NCBI GenBank assembly: GCA_007127105.1
Contig: SLAA01000024.1
Coordinates: 1 to 49,321, forward strand
DNA from: Spirochaetales bacterium
Lineage (GTDB): Bacteria > Spirochaetota > Spirochaetia > DSM-27196 > SLAA01
Direction: 5' to 3'
DNA: 49,321 bases
How positions within the stretch are numbered: position 1 is the first letter of the stretch; every line of letters starts with the position of its first letter. Shown here piece by piece: positions 42,654 through 49,321 of this stretch. Both the position numbers and the translations under genes were made by a program. Under the pieces are notes generated by a model. It was not told where the DNA came from, searched no databases, and saw only the letters and a list, made by a program, of their open reading frames with translations.

Positions 42654-42681
42654 TAAATTTCCGTGGGTTGGTGGTCGATAC
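42654..42681 (+). promoter_or_regulatory. Sigma-28 (FliA) type promoter before fliS
   Basis: TAAA (42654-42657), 16 nt, GTCGATAC (42674-42681) matches the flagellar sigma-28 pattern TAAA-N15-GCCGATAA at 10 of 12 positions, with one extra spacer base. It lies 27 nt before fliS, just where a late flagellar promoter is expected. Confidence 0.65.
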
Positions 42682-42708
42682 TTACAGTATCAGACGGGAG
42701 GGAAATAG

Positions 42709-43143
42709 ATGAGCTATCGGGCGAATCCAGTCAACGCATACCGCGAAACTCGCGTTAAGACTGCGGGGCAAGGACAGATCATCGTTATGCTTTACGACGA
42801 GGCGCTGCGGCAGATTGATGCTGCTGTCTCGGAGCTTGAGACGTCACGACGCTTGGACTCGGTAAACAACTCTATAGTAAAGGCTCAAGAGATTGTTACT
42901 GAACTCATGGCATCATTGGACTTTGATCAAGGAGGGCAGATAGCACAGAGCCTCTTTAGTCTTTATCTCTACTTCAACGGACTCCTTCGTGACGCCAACA
43001 TGAAGAAAGAGGCTGGACCGCTCAAGACTCTACGTCCCATGCTCTATGAACTCCGCAGCGCCTGGCAGCAGGTGGCCGGAATGTCCGGCTCGGTTCAGGG
43101 TGGCTCCTCTTCCGGTTCAGCGGGAATCAACTTCGCGGGATAA
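42709..43143 (+). CDS. fliS: Flagellin export chaperone FliS
   Basis: FliS binds the C-terminal helix of newly made flagellin in the cytoplasm, prevents premature polymerisation and delivers it to the export gate. The 144 residues show the FliS pattern: NPVNAYRETRVKTAGQGQIIVMLYDEALRQI, then helices ending LFSLYLYFNGLLRDANMKK. The last 20 residues are Gly/Ser-rich. The ribosome-binding site is GGGAGGG. A sigma-28 promoter lies upstream and the FlgN-like gene follows after 15 nt, so the two chaperone genes are co-transcribed late flagellar genes. Confidence 0.93.
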   Translation: MSYRANPVNAYRETRVKTAGQGQIIVMLYDEALRQIDAAVSELETSRRLDSVNNSIVKAQEIVTELMASLDFDQGGQIAQSLFSLYLYFNGLLRDANMKKEAGPLKTLRPMLYELRSAWQQVAGMSGSVQGGSSSGSAGINFAG

Positions 43144-43158
43144 AATGGGAGGACACCC

Positions 43159-43662
43159 ATGACGCAGACTACCGAACATGCAGCTCATGTATCTCTGGAC
43201 CAGGATGAACTGGACCGTCGCAGTGCTGTGCTACGCCGACTTCGCGAACATTTCCTTGCGCAACGAAATCGTTTTCAGGACTACCTGAGCCTGCTCGATG
43301 AAGAGAAAGACTCAATAGAGCGTGGTGACGGACGCCTGCTCGAGCGGCAGGTAGAAATGGAAAGCACCATTGTTGGCGAAATCTACGCCTTTCAGAAGGT
43401 GATTGACCCACTCGAGCAGTTGTACTCCGAACTCGTTGTCCCCAGCTCGGTACCTGAGGCGGAAGAAGATATACCTGCTCTCCGCGACAGCCTGAGCAAA
43501 CTACGAGACAAGGTGCTCCTGTCCAACGAGCGCAATCAGCAGCTTCTGAAAGAACGCATGACCGAGATTCAAGGGTCAATTGAACAGATCCGTATTCCCA
43601 GCCGTAAAGGCTCACCATACGGTGCCTCGGACGCACCGTCCATGATCGACCTCGGCGCTTGA
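43159..43662 (+). CDS. FlgN-like flagellar chaperone
   Basis: A 167-residue, highly charged alpha-helical protein without signal peptide. Two long helices dominate (LDRRSAVLRRLREHFLAQRN with DYLSLLDEEKDSIERGD, and RDSLSKLRDKVLLSNERNQQLLKERMTEIQGSIEQI). The last part matches FlgN, the chaperone for the hook-associated proteins FlgK and FlgL, where LLxxNxxLL-type motifs are typical. The assignment rests on helical pattern, length and the neighbour fliS. GGGAGG lies 7 nt upstream of the ATG. Confidence 0.7.
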   Translation: MTQTTEHAAHVSLDQDELDRRSAVLRRLREHFLAQRNRFQDYLSLLDEEKDSIERGDGRLLERQVEMESTIVGEIYAFQKVIDPLEQLYSELVVPSSVPEAEEDIPALRDSLSKLRDKVLLSNERNQQLLKERMTEIQGSIEQIRIPSRKGSPYGASDAPSMIDLGA

Positions 43663-43727
43663 CGTCCGGAGTATTGCCTCCAGTTGGGGTGGTTCATTGG
43701 TGAGGTCTTGCCGAGGTTAACCACAAT

Positions 43728-46481
43728 ATGAAACCACTCTATCTGTTGGACGCTTACAGCCTGGTATATCGTTCCTACTTCGCCTTCATCCGCAGGCCTC
43801 TTCGTGATTCGCAGGGAAAGAATGTCTCGGCGATATTCGGGTTCTTCCGGTCTTTTCTTTCATTCCTCCAACAGTATGATCCCCAGTACTTTGGGGTGAT
43901 TCTTGACTCTCGTACACCAACCTTCCGGCATGAACGCTATGCAGAGTACAAAGGTACCCGTGACAAGACTCCGGAAGACCTGACGGAGCAGATCCCCTTC
44001 ATTGAAGAGGCCTTAGAGGCTCTTGGTGTGCCACAGCTTCGCCGCGATGGTTTTGAGGCTGACGATCTCATTGCCACTCTTGCTGAGCGATGTCGGAAAG
44101 AGGGGAGAGCGTGTTACGTCATATCCGGGGACAAGGATCTGCTACAGCTTGTCGCAGGCAACACACGAGTTCTCAAGCCCTCGGACGGATCTTTTGAGGA
44201 CCTGGGCCGTGAGGAGGTGTACGCTGCCTGGGGCGTCTATCCAGAGCAGATCAGAGACTACCTTTCGCTCGTTGGCGATAGCTCGGACAACATCCCGGGT
44301 GTAAAAGGCATTGGCGCTAAGGGCGCCGTAGCTCTGCTGCAACGTTACACGACACTCGATGGAATTTACGAGCATCTTGAGGATGTCTCCTCGGCTTCAC
44401 AGAAGAAAAAACTTGAAGAGGGGCGCGACTCGGCCCTGCTCAGCAGGGAACTCGTAACGCTCATTCAGGATGTAGATCTGCCTACCGATGCCGAGGACCT
44501 TCGACTCAACCGACTCTTTGCCGAGAAGGCGTTTGAGCTCTTTGCGGAACGAGGAATGAACAGCGTCATAGAGCAGCTGCGTGCTGTGAAAACCAGCACC
44601 CCAACCAAGGAAACGACCGACCAGAAGCGCACTGTCCCGGTGCCCGACATAGCTCCGACAAAGGACCTGCAGGAACCTGATCGATCCGGCTACAAACAAG
44701 TGTCGAGCATGGATGAGTTACAGGACTGGATTGGGCGCGCCCGAAAGGCAAAAATTCTTGCTTTTGACTGTGAAACAACCGGGCTCGAAGCGCTTGTGGC
44801 AACGCCGGTTGGGTTCTCGTTGTGTGTAGCTCCGGGTGAGGCCTGCTACATTCCGCTATTTGGTCCGGACGGAGTTGTGCTTGAGGAAGAGCCGGTTCGA
44901 GAGGCGCTCAGAGAACTGCTTGAGACGGATCCGGTAGCGGTAGTTGGCCAGAATATCAAGTACGACTATCAGGTAATGCTACGATGGGGCGTACACATAC
45001 AGCGAATTATGTTCGACACCATGCTCGCGGCCTGGCTGATAGACTCGGGTATTTCCCAGTACGGAATGGATGCACTCGCTGAGCGGTTTCTTGGCCTGCG
45101 CACATTGCACTACGCCGATGTTGTGCCAGCTGGCGAGAACGGAAAGCCTGGGCCCTTTCACATGACACCGCTTGAGCTGGCAACATCCTATGCCGCCGAG
45201 GATGCCGACATCACGCTGCGGCTCTACGAGGCCTTGTCTCCTATGCTCGCAGAAGCTGGGCTCGAGTCGCTTATGCGGGAAATTGAGATGCCGATTGTCC
45301 CAATTCTTGCGGACATGGAGCTGCGCGGAATTGGGCTCAAGGTAGCGGTGCTGAAAGAGTACAGCATTGAACTAACCAAGTCTTTGGGTGAGATCGAGGC
45401 CGAGATCCACCGGTTAGCTGGACACGAGTTCAATATTGCCAGCACCAAGCAGCTCCAGGAAGTCCTGTTTACCGAACGTAAGCTCAGGCCTATTAAGAAG
45501 ACCAAGACCGGGTACTCAACAGACACCGATGTCCTGCAGCAGCTGGCAGCCGAGGATCCCGTGCCGGAAAAAGTGTTGCGATATCGGCAGTTGGCTAAGC
45601 TCAAGAGTACCTATGTTGACACCTTGCCAGCCCTCGTGAACCCCGAGACCGGACGTTTGCATACTCATTTTGTGCAGACCGGAACTGCGACCGGCCGGCT
45701 TTCGAGCAAGGATCCCAACCTGCAGAATATTCCTATTAGGGATGAAGAGGGGCGCCGCATTCGGGCAGCTTTTGTGCCTGACTCCGGGTCAGTCTTTGTC
45801 AGCGCCGACTACTCACAGATTGAGCTGGTGGTGCTGGCGCACTTGTCGCAGGATCCGGGGCTGCTGGCAGCCTTCCGATCCGGGCAGGACGTGCACCGCA
45901 GCACCGCATCGGACCTGTTTGGAGTGGAACTTGATGAGGTCAGCGCAGATCAACGTCGCGTTGCCAAGACGATAAACTTTGGAGTGATGTACGGTATGTC
46001 AGCATTCCGGCTTGCCGGAGAGCTGGGTATACCGCGCGGGCGTGCCGCGGAGTTCATTGATGCGTACTTTGCTAAGTACTCAGGTATTCGCAGTTTCATA
46101 GACGCGACGGTTGCCGAGGCAGAACAGCAGGGTGTTGTGCGAACGATGTTCGGCCGTCAACGGGTGGTACGTGACATTAACAACCGCAACAAGACGGTCA
46201 AGGCCGGAGCCGAGCGCATTGCAGTCAACACCCCAATTCAAGGAAGCGCAGCGGATATCGTTAAGCGGGCGATGGTTCTGGTACGGGATCGTTTAGAACG
46301 CGAGCGGTTGCAGACTCGCATGCTCCTTCAAGTGCACGACGAGCTGATTCTTGAGGCGCCGGAGGCCGAGCGCGAAGCTGCTGAGGCGGTGTTGCGTGAA
46401 GAGATGCCGCGTGCTGCCGAGCTTTCGCTGCCTCTACGAGTGAATGTTGAAAGTGGGTATAGCTGGGGAGACCTGCACTAA
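43728..46481 (+). CDS. polA: DNA polymerase I
   Basis: Fills gaps and removes RNA primers in replication and repair. All three domains are present in 917 residues: 5'-3' exonuclease (1 to about 290) with LLDAYSLVYRSYFAF, FEADDLIATLAE, ISGDKDLLQLV and SSDNIPGVKGIGAKGA; 3'-5' proofreading exonuclease (about 325-520) with the DxE motif intact in LAFDCETTG, then GQNIKYDYQVML and AAEDADITLRLY; polymerase (about 545-917) with SADYSQIELVVLAHL (motif A), RRVAKTINFGVMYGMS (motif B) and LQVHDELILEAP (motif C). The spacing from the flgN-like gene is 65 nt; no strong ribosome-binding site is visible. coaE follows after 2 nt. Confidence 0.97.
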   Translation: MKPLYLLDAYSLVYRSYFAFIRRPLRDSQGKNVSAIFGFFRSFLSFLQQYDPQYFGVILDSRTPTFRHERYAEYKGTRDKTPEDLTEQIPFIEEALEALGVPQLRRDGFEADDLIATLAERCRKEGRACYVISGDKDLLQLVAGNTRVLKPSDGSFEDLGREEVYAAWGVYPEQIRDYLSLVGDSSDNIPGVKGIGAKGAVALLQRYTTLDGIYEHLEDVSSASQKKKLEEGRDSALLSRELVTLIQDVDLPTDAEDLRLNRLFAEKAFELFAERGMNSVIEQLRAVKTSTPTKETTDQKRTVPVPDIAPTKDLQEPDRSGYKQVSSMDELQDWIGRARKAKILAFDCETTGLEALVATPVGFSLCVAPGEACYIPLFGPDGVVLEEEPVREALRELLETDPVAVVGQNIKYDYQVMLRWGVHIQRIMFDTMLAAWLIDSGISQYGMDALAERFLGLRTLHYADVVPAGENGKPGPFHMTPLELATSYAAEDADITLRLYEALSPMLAEAGLESLMREIEMPIVPILADMELRGIGLKVAVLKEYSIELTKSLGEIEAEIHRLAGHEFNIASTKQLQEVLFTERKLRPIKKTKTGYSTDTDVLQQLAAEDPVPEKVLRYRQLAKLKSTYVDTLPALVNPETGRLHTHFVQTGTATGRLSSKDPNLQNIPIRDEEGRRIRAAFVPDSGSVFVSADYSQIELVVLAHLSQDPGLLAAFRSGQDVHRSTASDLFGVELDEVSADQRRVAKTINFGVMYGMSAFRLAGELGIPRGRAAEFIDAYFAKYSGIRSFIDATVAEAEQQGVVRTMFGRQRVVRDINNRNKTVKAGAERIAVNTPIQGSAADIVKRAMVLVRDRLERERLQTRMLLQVHDELILEAPEAEREAAEAVLREEMPRAAELSLPLRVNVESGYSWGDLH

Positions 46482-46483
46482 AC

Positions 46484-47104
46484 ATGGCTGAGGCGGTAAG
46501 AAACGGGGTCAAGGCCCGAGTGGTGGTTGGCGTTGCGGGAAGCTACTGTGCCGGGAAAAGCACTGTTGCGCAAGGCCTTGGAGAACGCGGTTTTGTGGTG
46601 ATCAATGTTGACAAGATAGGACATAGGGCACTACGAGAGCTGTCGGATGTGGTGGTTCAGCACTTTGGCTGCCATATACTTGGTGAGGACGGGCTGCCTG
46701 ATCGGAGAAAGGTGGGCGAAATTGTGTTTGCCAGTCCTCAAGCTCTGGCGGAACTGGAAGCCATTCTTCATCCGCGCATGGTCGAAATTGTAGAACAGCG
46801 GCTCGAGGACGAAGCAGGGCAGAACTGTGTTCTTGACGCAGCGCTGCTTTTTCCTATGGGGCTTCACCGGCTATGCGACTTTGTCATGTGGGTTGACGCC
46901 TGTCTGCCGCTCAGACTCCGCCGTGCAATGCGGCGCGATAACTGCTCGCTGAGGTCTGTGTTGCGCAGGATTGCACGACAGCGACGACTGAGCGCTAAGT
47001 TTTCGGCTGACGTGGTCGATATAGATACTGTGAGAAACTATGGTTCGCGCCGTGCGTTGGATAGAAGGATCGACAGCATTCTTCAACGTCGAGCTGCGGG
47101 GTGA
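46484..47104 (+). CDS. coaE: Dephospho-CoA kinase
   Basis: Phosphorylates the 3'-hydroxyl of dephospho-CoA in the last step of coenzyme A synthesis. The 206 residues have the P-loop GVAGSYCAGKSTVAQGL (about 16-32), then FVVINVDKIGHRAL (usual DADKIAH, here with Asn for the first Asp), VGEIVFASPQALAELEAILHPRM and the LDAALLFPMGL and MWVDACLPLRLRRAMRRD segments typical of the family. The overlap with polA (2 nt between stop and start) and the polA-coaE order are seen in other bacteria. The SPOR gene follows. Confidence 0.92.
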   Translation: MAEAVRNGVKARVVVGVAGSYCAGKSTVAQGLGERGFVVINVDKIGHRALRELSDVVVQHFGCHILGEDGLPDRRKVGEIVFASPQALAELEAILHPRMVEIVEQRLEDEAGQNCVLDAALLFPMGLHRLCDFVMWVDACLPLRLRRAMRRDNCSLRSVLRRIARQRRLSAKFSADVVDIDTVRNYGSRRALDRRIDSILQRRAAG

Positions 47105-47130
47105 ACTCAAGCGCGGAAAGGAAGATCGAA

Positions 47131-47847
47131 ATGGAGCAGCACAAGGTTCTAATTATCATTGTCTCGGTCACACTGGCCTTTGCGGCTGTGGTCGGCATCG
47201 GAATGGCGTACTTTTATCCGCGCGCAACCGATGACCCGCTGAGCGTCACCCATGACGCAGGGGTGGATCCACGGCGCAGTTTTGACCCTATTGAGTTTAT
47301 TCGCAGTCCCGAGACAGCCCCCGACTCGGTTGATCTGCTCCGCGAAGAACCCCGCGTTGCAGATGATGATGTCATTATTATTTACGGAGTCGACGACAGC
47401 GTCTCACAGTTGCCCAGCGAGCGGAGGCCACGGCCCACCGAACAACCGCGCCCAAGCGTTCCTGTGGAGCCAGCACCTTCTGAGCCTGCCCGGACAGAGC
47501 CCGCTCCCGCACCTGCACCACGCGAAGAACCACGACCTGCCGACCCTGCACCGCGCCCAACCGCGCCAGCCGAGCCGCGAGTGCGCGTTACCGAGTACTG
47601 GATACAGGTAATTTCCTCACCAAGTCGTGATCGGGTGGAGCAGGCACGTGTGCGCCTGCAGGAGCAGAACCTCGGTAGCCGTATAACCTCAATCGACCAC
47701 AATAACACTACCTTCTTCCGGCTGCGGGTGGGGCCGTATACCAACAAGGCAGAGGCCGAGAAGTTCCTCGAGTGGGTGCGAGCGGTCGAAGGCTTTGAGG
47801 AGAGCTACATCTCCGAGGAATACCCCATGCGGACCGTCAGCGGGTAA
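47131..47847 (+). CDS. Membrane-anchored SPOR-domain protein
   Basis: About 238 residues. One N-terminal membrane helix (KVLIIIVSVTLAFAAVVGIGMAYF), a periplasmic acidic stretch, a Pro/Ala/Glu-rich linker (about 98-150) and a C-terminal SPOR domain (about 158-235, YWIQVISSPSRDRVEQARVRLQEQ then RLRVGPYTNKAEAEKFLEWV). SPOR domains bind denuded glycan strands at the septum, so this is probably a division or wall-remodelling protein. ATG 47131 is preferred for AAAGGAAGA directly upstream; a GTG at 47101 overlapping the coaE stop is an alternative. Confidence 0.88.
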   Translation: MEQHKVLIIIVSVTLAFAAVVGIGMAYFYPRATDDPLSVTHDAGVDPRRSFDPIEFIRSPETAPDSVDLLREEPRVADDDVIIIYGVDDSVSQLPSERRPRPTEQPRPSVPVEPAPSEPARTEPAPAPAPREEPRPADPAPRPTAPAEPRVRVTEYWIQVISSPSRDRVEQARVRLQEQNLGSRITSIDHNNTTFFRLRVGPYTNKAEAEKFLEWVRAVEGFEESYISEEYPMRTVSG

Positions 47848-47888
47848 CGCCACGGGCTCAGCCCAGACGGCGGCCGTCAGCGGGTAGC
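47833..47888 (+). repeat. Direct repeat across the SPOR gene stop
   Basis: The 13-bp unit CCGTCAGCGGGTA occurs at the 3' end of the SPOR gene, including its stop codon region, and again about 40 bp later. The spacer contains the small hairpin GGGCTCAGCCC. It looks like a local duplication with no visible function. Confidence 0.6.
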
Positions 47889-47905
47889 GGAAGCAGGCCT
47901 ATGGC

Positions 47906-48823
47906 TCAGATCTGCCAGTCGGGAGCCTCGCTGCCCTGTTGTTTCATAATGTAGTCGGCTGGCCGGTTGTAAATGGTACTACCGGCTGGCAACGAGTTGG
48001 TAATCCATACATTACCGCCGATGATTGACCCCCGACCTATGACGGTGCGTCCGCCGAGGATGGTCGCACCAGCGTAGATGGTGACGTTGTCCTCAATAGT
48101 AGGGTGTCGCTTTTTGTTGGCTTCCTCTTTCTTCACACTCAAAGCACCCAGAGTGACTCCCTGGTAGATCTTCACCCCACTTCCAATAACGGTTGTCTCA
48201 CCAATGACTACACCAGTCGCGTGATCAATAAAGAAGTAGTCGCCAATGGTTGCGCCAGGGTGAATGTCTATCCCGGTCTTTCCATGAATAATTTCACTCA
48301 TCATTCGGGGTAGCAGCGGTACTCCGGCGATCCAGAACTCATGCGCAATACGGTGGATGAGAATAGCCTCTACGCCTGGATACGCAAGGATTACTTCCTC
48401 ATGACTCTTGCTTGCCGGGTCTCCCGCAAAGGCGGCCTCTACATCCTTCTGAACGCGCGCTCGAATCTGCGGTAGGCGAGAAAGCAGATCCATAGTGAGA
48501 TCCTCTGCCTCAGCCCAGGCATTTTGCTCGGGAGGCTCTGTTTCCCCTGCAGTTACGCGCTTAAACCGCATGCTGCTTCGGATCTGGGTTGTGAGTTCAC
48601 ATGCCAGGCGGCTAAGGCGTTCCGATATCGAAAGCCGCAGGTTCTCGTGTGTGAGCGATTCTTCTTCACGGTAGCCGGGGAAAATAAGCGACTCGAAATC
48701 CTGCATTATTTCTACAACAACGCTGCGCGACGGTAGGCTTGGACCACTGATGTGGTTAATGCCACCGATCGTGCGATATGACTCATGAACCTGGTCAACA
48801 ATGTCCTGAAGTGTAGCTTTCAT
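47906..48823 (-). CDS. cysE: Serine O-acetyltransferase
   Basis: Transfers acetyl from acetyl-CoA to L-serine, the entry step to cysteine. The 305 residues have the helical N-terminal part of the EpsC/SrpH branch (IMQDFESLIFPGYREEES, AYPGVEAILIHRIAHEFW) and then the left-handed beta-helix hexapeptide repeats with the catalytic segment IHPGATIGDYFFIDHATGVVIGETTVIG, VKIYQGVTLGA, RHPTIEDNVTIYAGATILGG, and the final IIGGNVWITNSLPAGSTI. It differs from E. coli CysE in its longer N-terminus. GGAG stands only 2 nt before the ATG. It is convergent with the SPOR gene and divergent from the NUDIX gene. No cysteine-synthase gene is adjacent. Confidence 0.95.
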   Translation of the reverse strand: MKATLQDIVDQVHESYRTIGGINHISGPSLPSRSVVVEIMQDFESLIFPGYREEESLTHENLRLSISERLSRLACELTTQIRSSMRFKRVTAGETEPPEQNAWAEAEDLTMDLLSRLPQIRARVQKDVEAAFAGDPASKSHEEVILAYPGVEAILIHRIAHEFWIAGVPLLPRMMSEIIHGKTGIDIHPGATIGDYFFIDHATGVVIGETTVIGSGVKIYQGVTLGALSVKKEEANKKRHPTIEDNVTIYAGATILGGRTVIGRGSIIGGNVWITNSLPAGSTIYNRPADYIMKQQGSEAPDWQI

Positions 48824-48936
48824 AGCTCCTATCTAGCGTGCTCGGCAGGCATTCTGTCAACCGGTTTTGAAGTCGTATGATGTATCTTGTGACGGTCGGT
48901 ACCATGGTGCCTCATCCGATAATCTCAGCCGGGGAC

Positions 48937-48965
48937 TTGAGTCGCGTGTGAGGGACGACTACACT
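48937..48965 (+). promoter_or_regulatory. Candidate promoter of the NUDIX gene
   Basis: TTGAGT (48937-48942), 17 nt, TACACT (48960-48965). The ATG begins 9 nt after the -10, leaving a leader of only about 2-3 nt and no Shine-Dalgarno sequence. Confidence 0.4.
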
Positions 48966-48974
48966 TTAGCCTAT

Positions 48975-49321
48975 ATGAGAGACACACACCTATACTGGAC
49001 AGAACGTCAGCGGACCACGGTCCTGGACGGAAAAATTTTCACCATTGAACGAGTCGTTCATGAGTCCGCGGACGGTCGAACGGAACCATTCACCCTGGTA
49101 GACTCGCCGGACTGGGCAAACGTCATTGCGGTAGTCAAAGATGAGCAGTTGCGAGACTGCTTTCTTATGGCGCGTCAGTACAGGCATGGTGGCGCCTGCC
49201 TGTCTTTGGAGTTCCCAGGGGGCATGGTAGACAAGGGCGAGACTGCCCAGGAGGCTGCGGCTCGCGAGCTCAGGGAAGAGGCGGGTTATGGAGCCAAGGA
49301 ACTGAGGTTTCTTGGTGCAAC
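48975..49321 (+). CDS. NUDIX hydrolase, 5' part (runs off the window)
   Basis: 115 codons are visible from ATG 48975 to the window end. The translated sequence has a strand-rich start (YWTERQRTTVLDGKIFTIERVVHE) and the NUDIX box FPGGMVDKGETAQEAA-A-RELREEAGY, matching G-x5-E-x7-R-E-U-x-E-E-x-G-U. The pattern around it (ARQYRHGG...LEFPGG) is like ADP-ribose pyrophosphatases. Substrate cannot be fixed from this part. No Shine-Dalgarno is visible. Confidence 0.88.
   Translation, partial: MRDTHLYWTERQRTTVLDGKIFTIERVVHESADGRTEPFTLVDSPDWANVIAVVKDEQLRDCFLMARQYRHGGACLSLEFPGGMVDKGETAQEAAARELREEAGYGAKELRFLGA

Overview
The window comes from a free-living-type spirochaete (Spirochaetales; GC by eye about 55%). 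The main evidence is a gene cluster I read as the spirochaete cytoplasmic-filament locus (cfpA plus a pyruvate phosphate dikinase-like gene), together with flagellar fliS and flgN-like genes, one sigma-28-type promoter, and a pyruvate:ferredoxin oxidoreductase with a Rex redox regulator that fits an anaerobic fermentative life. I do not commit to a genus.

Layout. 1-75 is the 3' end of a 5S rRNA, so an rRNA operon ends here. 272-3387 is a purine-salvage pair (adenine deaminase, guanine deaminase). 3384-13049 is the filament region: a divergent MinD/ParA-like ATPase, a large single-pass membrane protein with a LysM-type tail, CfpA, a conserved protein of unknown function, and a PPDK-like protein whose ATP-binding half has lost its signature residues. 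13146-14719 holds a J-domain protein and an unknown protein, divergently transcribed. 14890-18471 is pyruvate:ferredoxin oxidoreductase, with a perfect Rex operator palindrome between it and mnmG-rsmG (18765-21310). 21341-28615 holds a TPR protein with a degenerate Mrr-like tail, an orphan Hsp70 substrate-binding domain on a membrane anchor, a lytic transglycosylase lipoprotein and FtsK. 28672-29388 is Rex, with an unusual four-cysteine cluster. 29607-33285 carries a small membrane protein, an EAL protein with a degenerate GGDEF, and an AroD-AroE fusion.

On the minus strand 33310-38464 is a tightly overlapping operon: M20 amidohydrolase, XPB-type helicase and an XPB-associated protein. Then come PIN-PhoH (38572-39873), a 248-bp MITE-like insertion with 9-bp flanking repeats, a beta-propeller protein with a degenerate NodB domain, fliS and a flgN-like gene, polA-coaE, a SPOR-domain protein, serine acetyltransferase (minus strand) and the start of a NUDIX hydrolase that runs off the window.

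How the genes connect. PPDK-like, Por and Rex all touch PEP/pyruvate and NADH balance. The filament locus, FtsK, the lytic transglycosylase, the SPOR protein and the LysM protein all concern cell shape and envelope. The window contains several proteins built from a recognisable enzyme or chaperone domain that appears to have lost catalytic residues (PPDK ATP-grasp, NodB, GGDEF, Mrr-like, Hsp70 without ATPase). At least three genes lack a Shine-Dalgarno sequence and have a promoter-like -10 element 6-9 nt before the start codon, which suggests leaderless transcripts. All family assignments are from reading the translated sequence; no searches were run.
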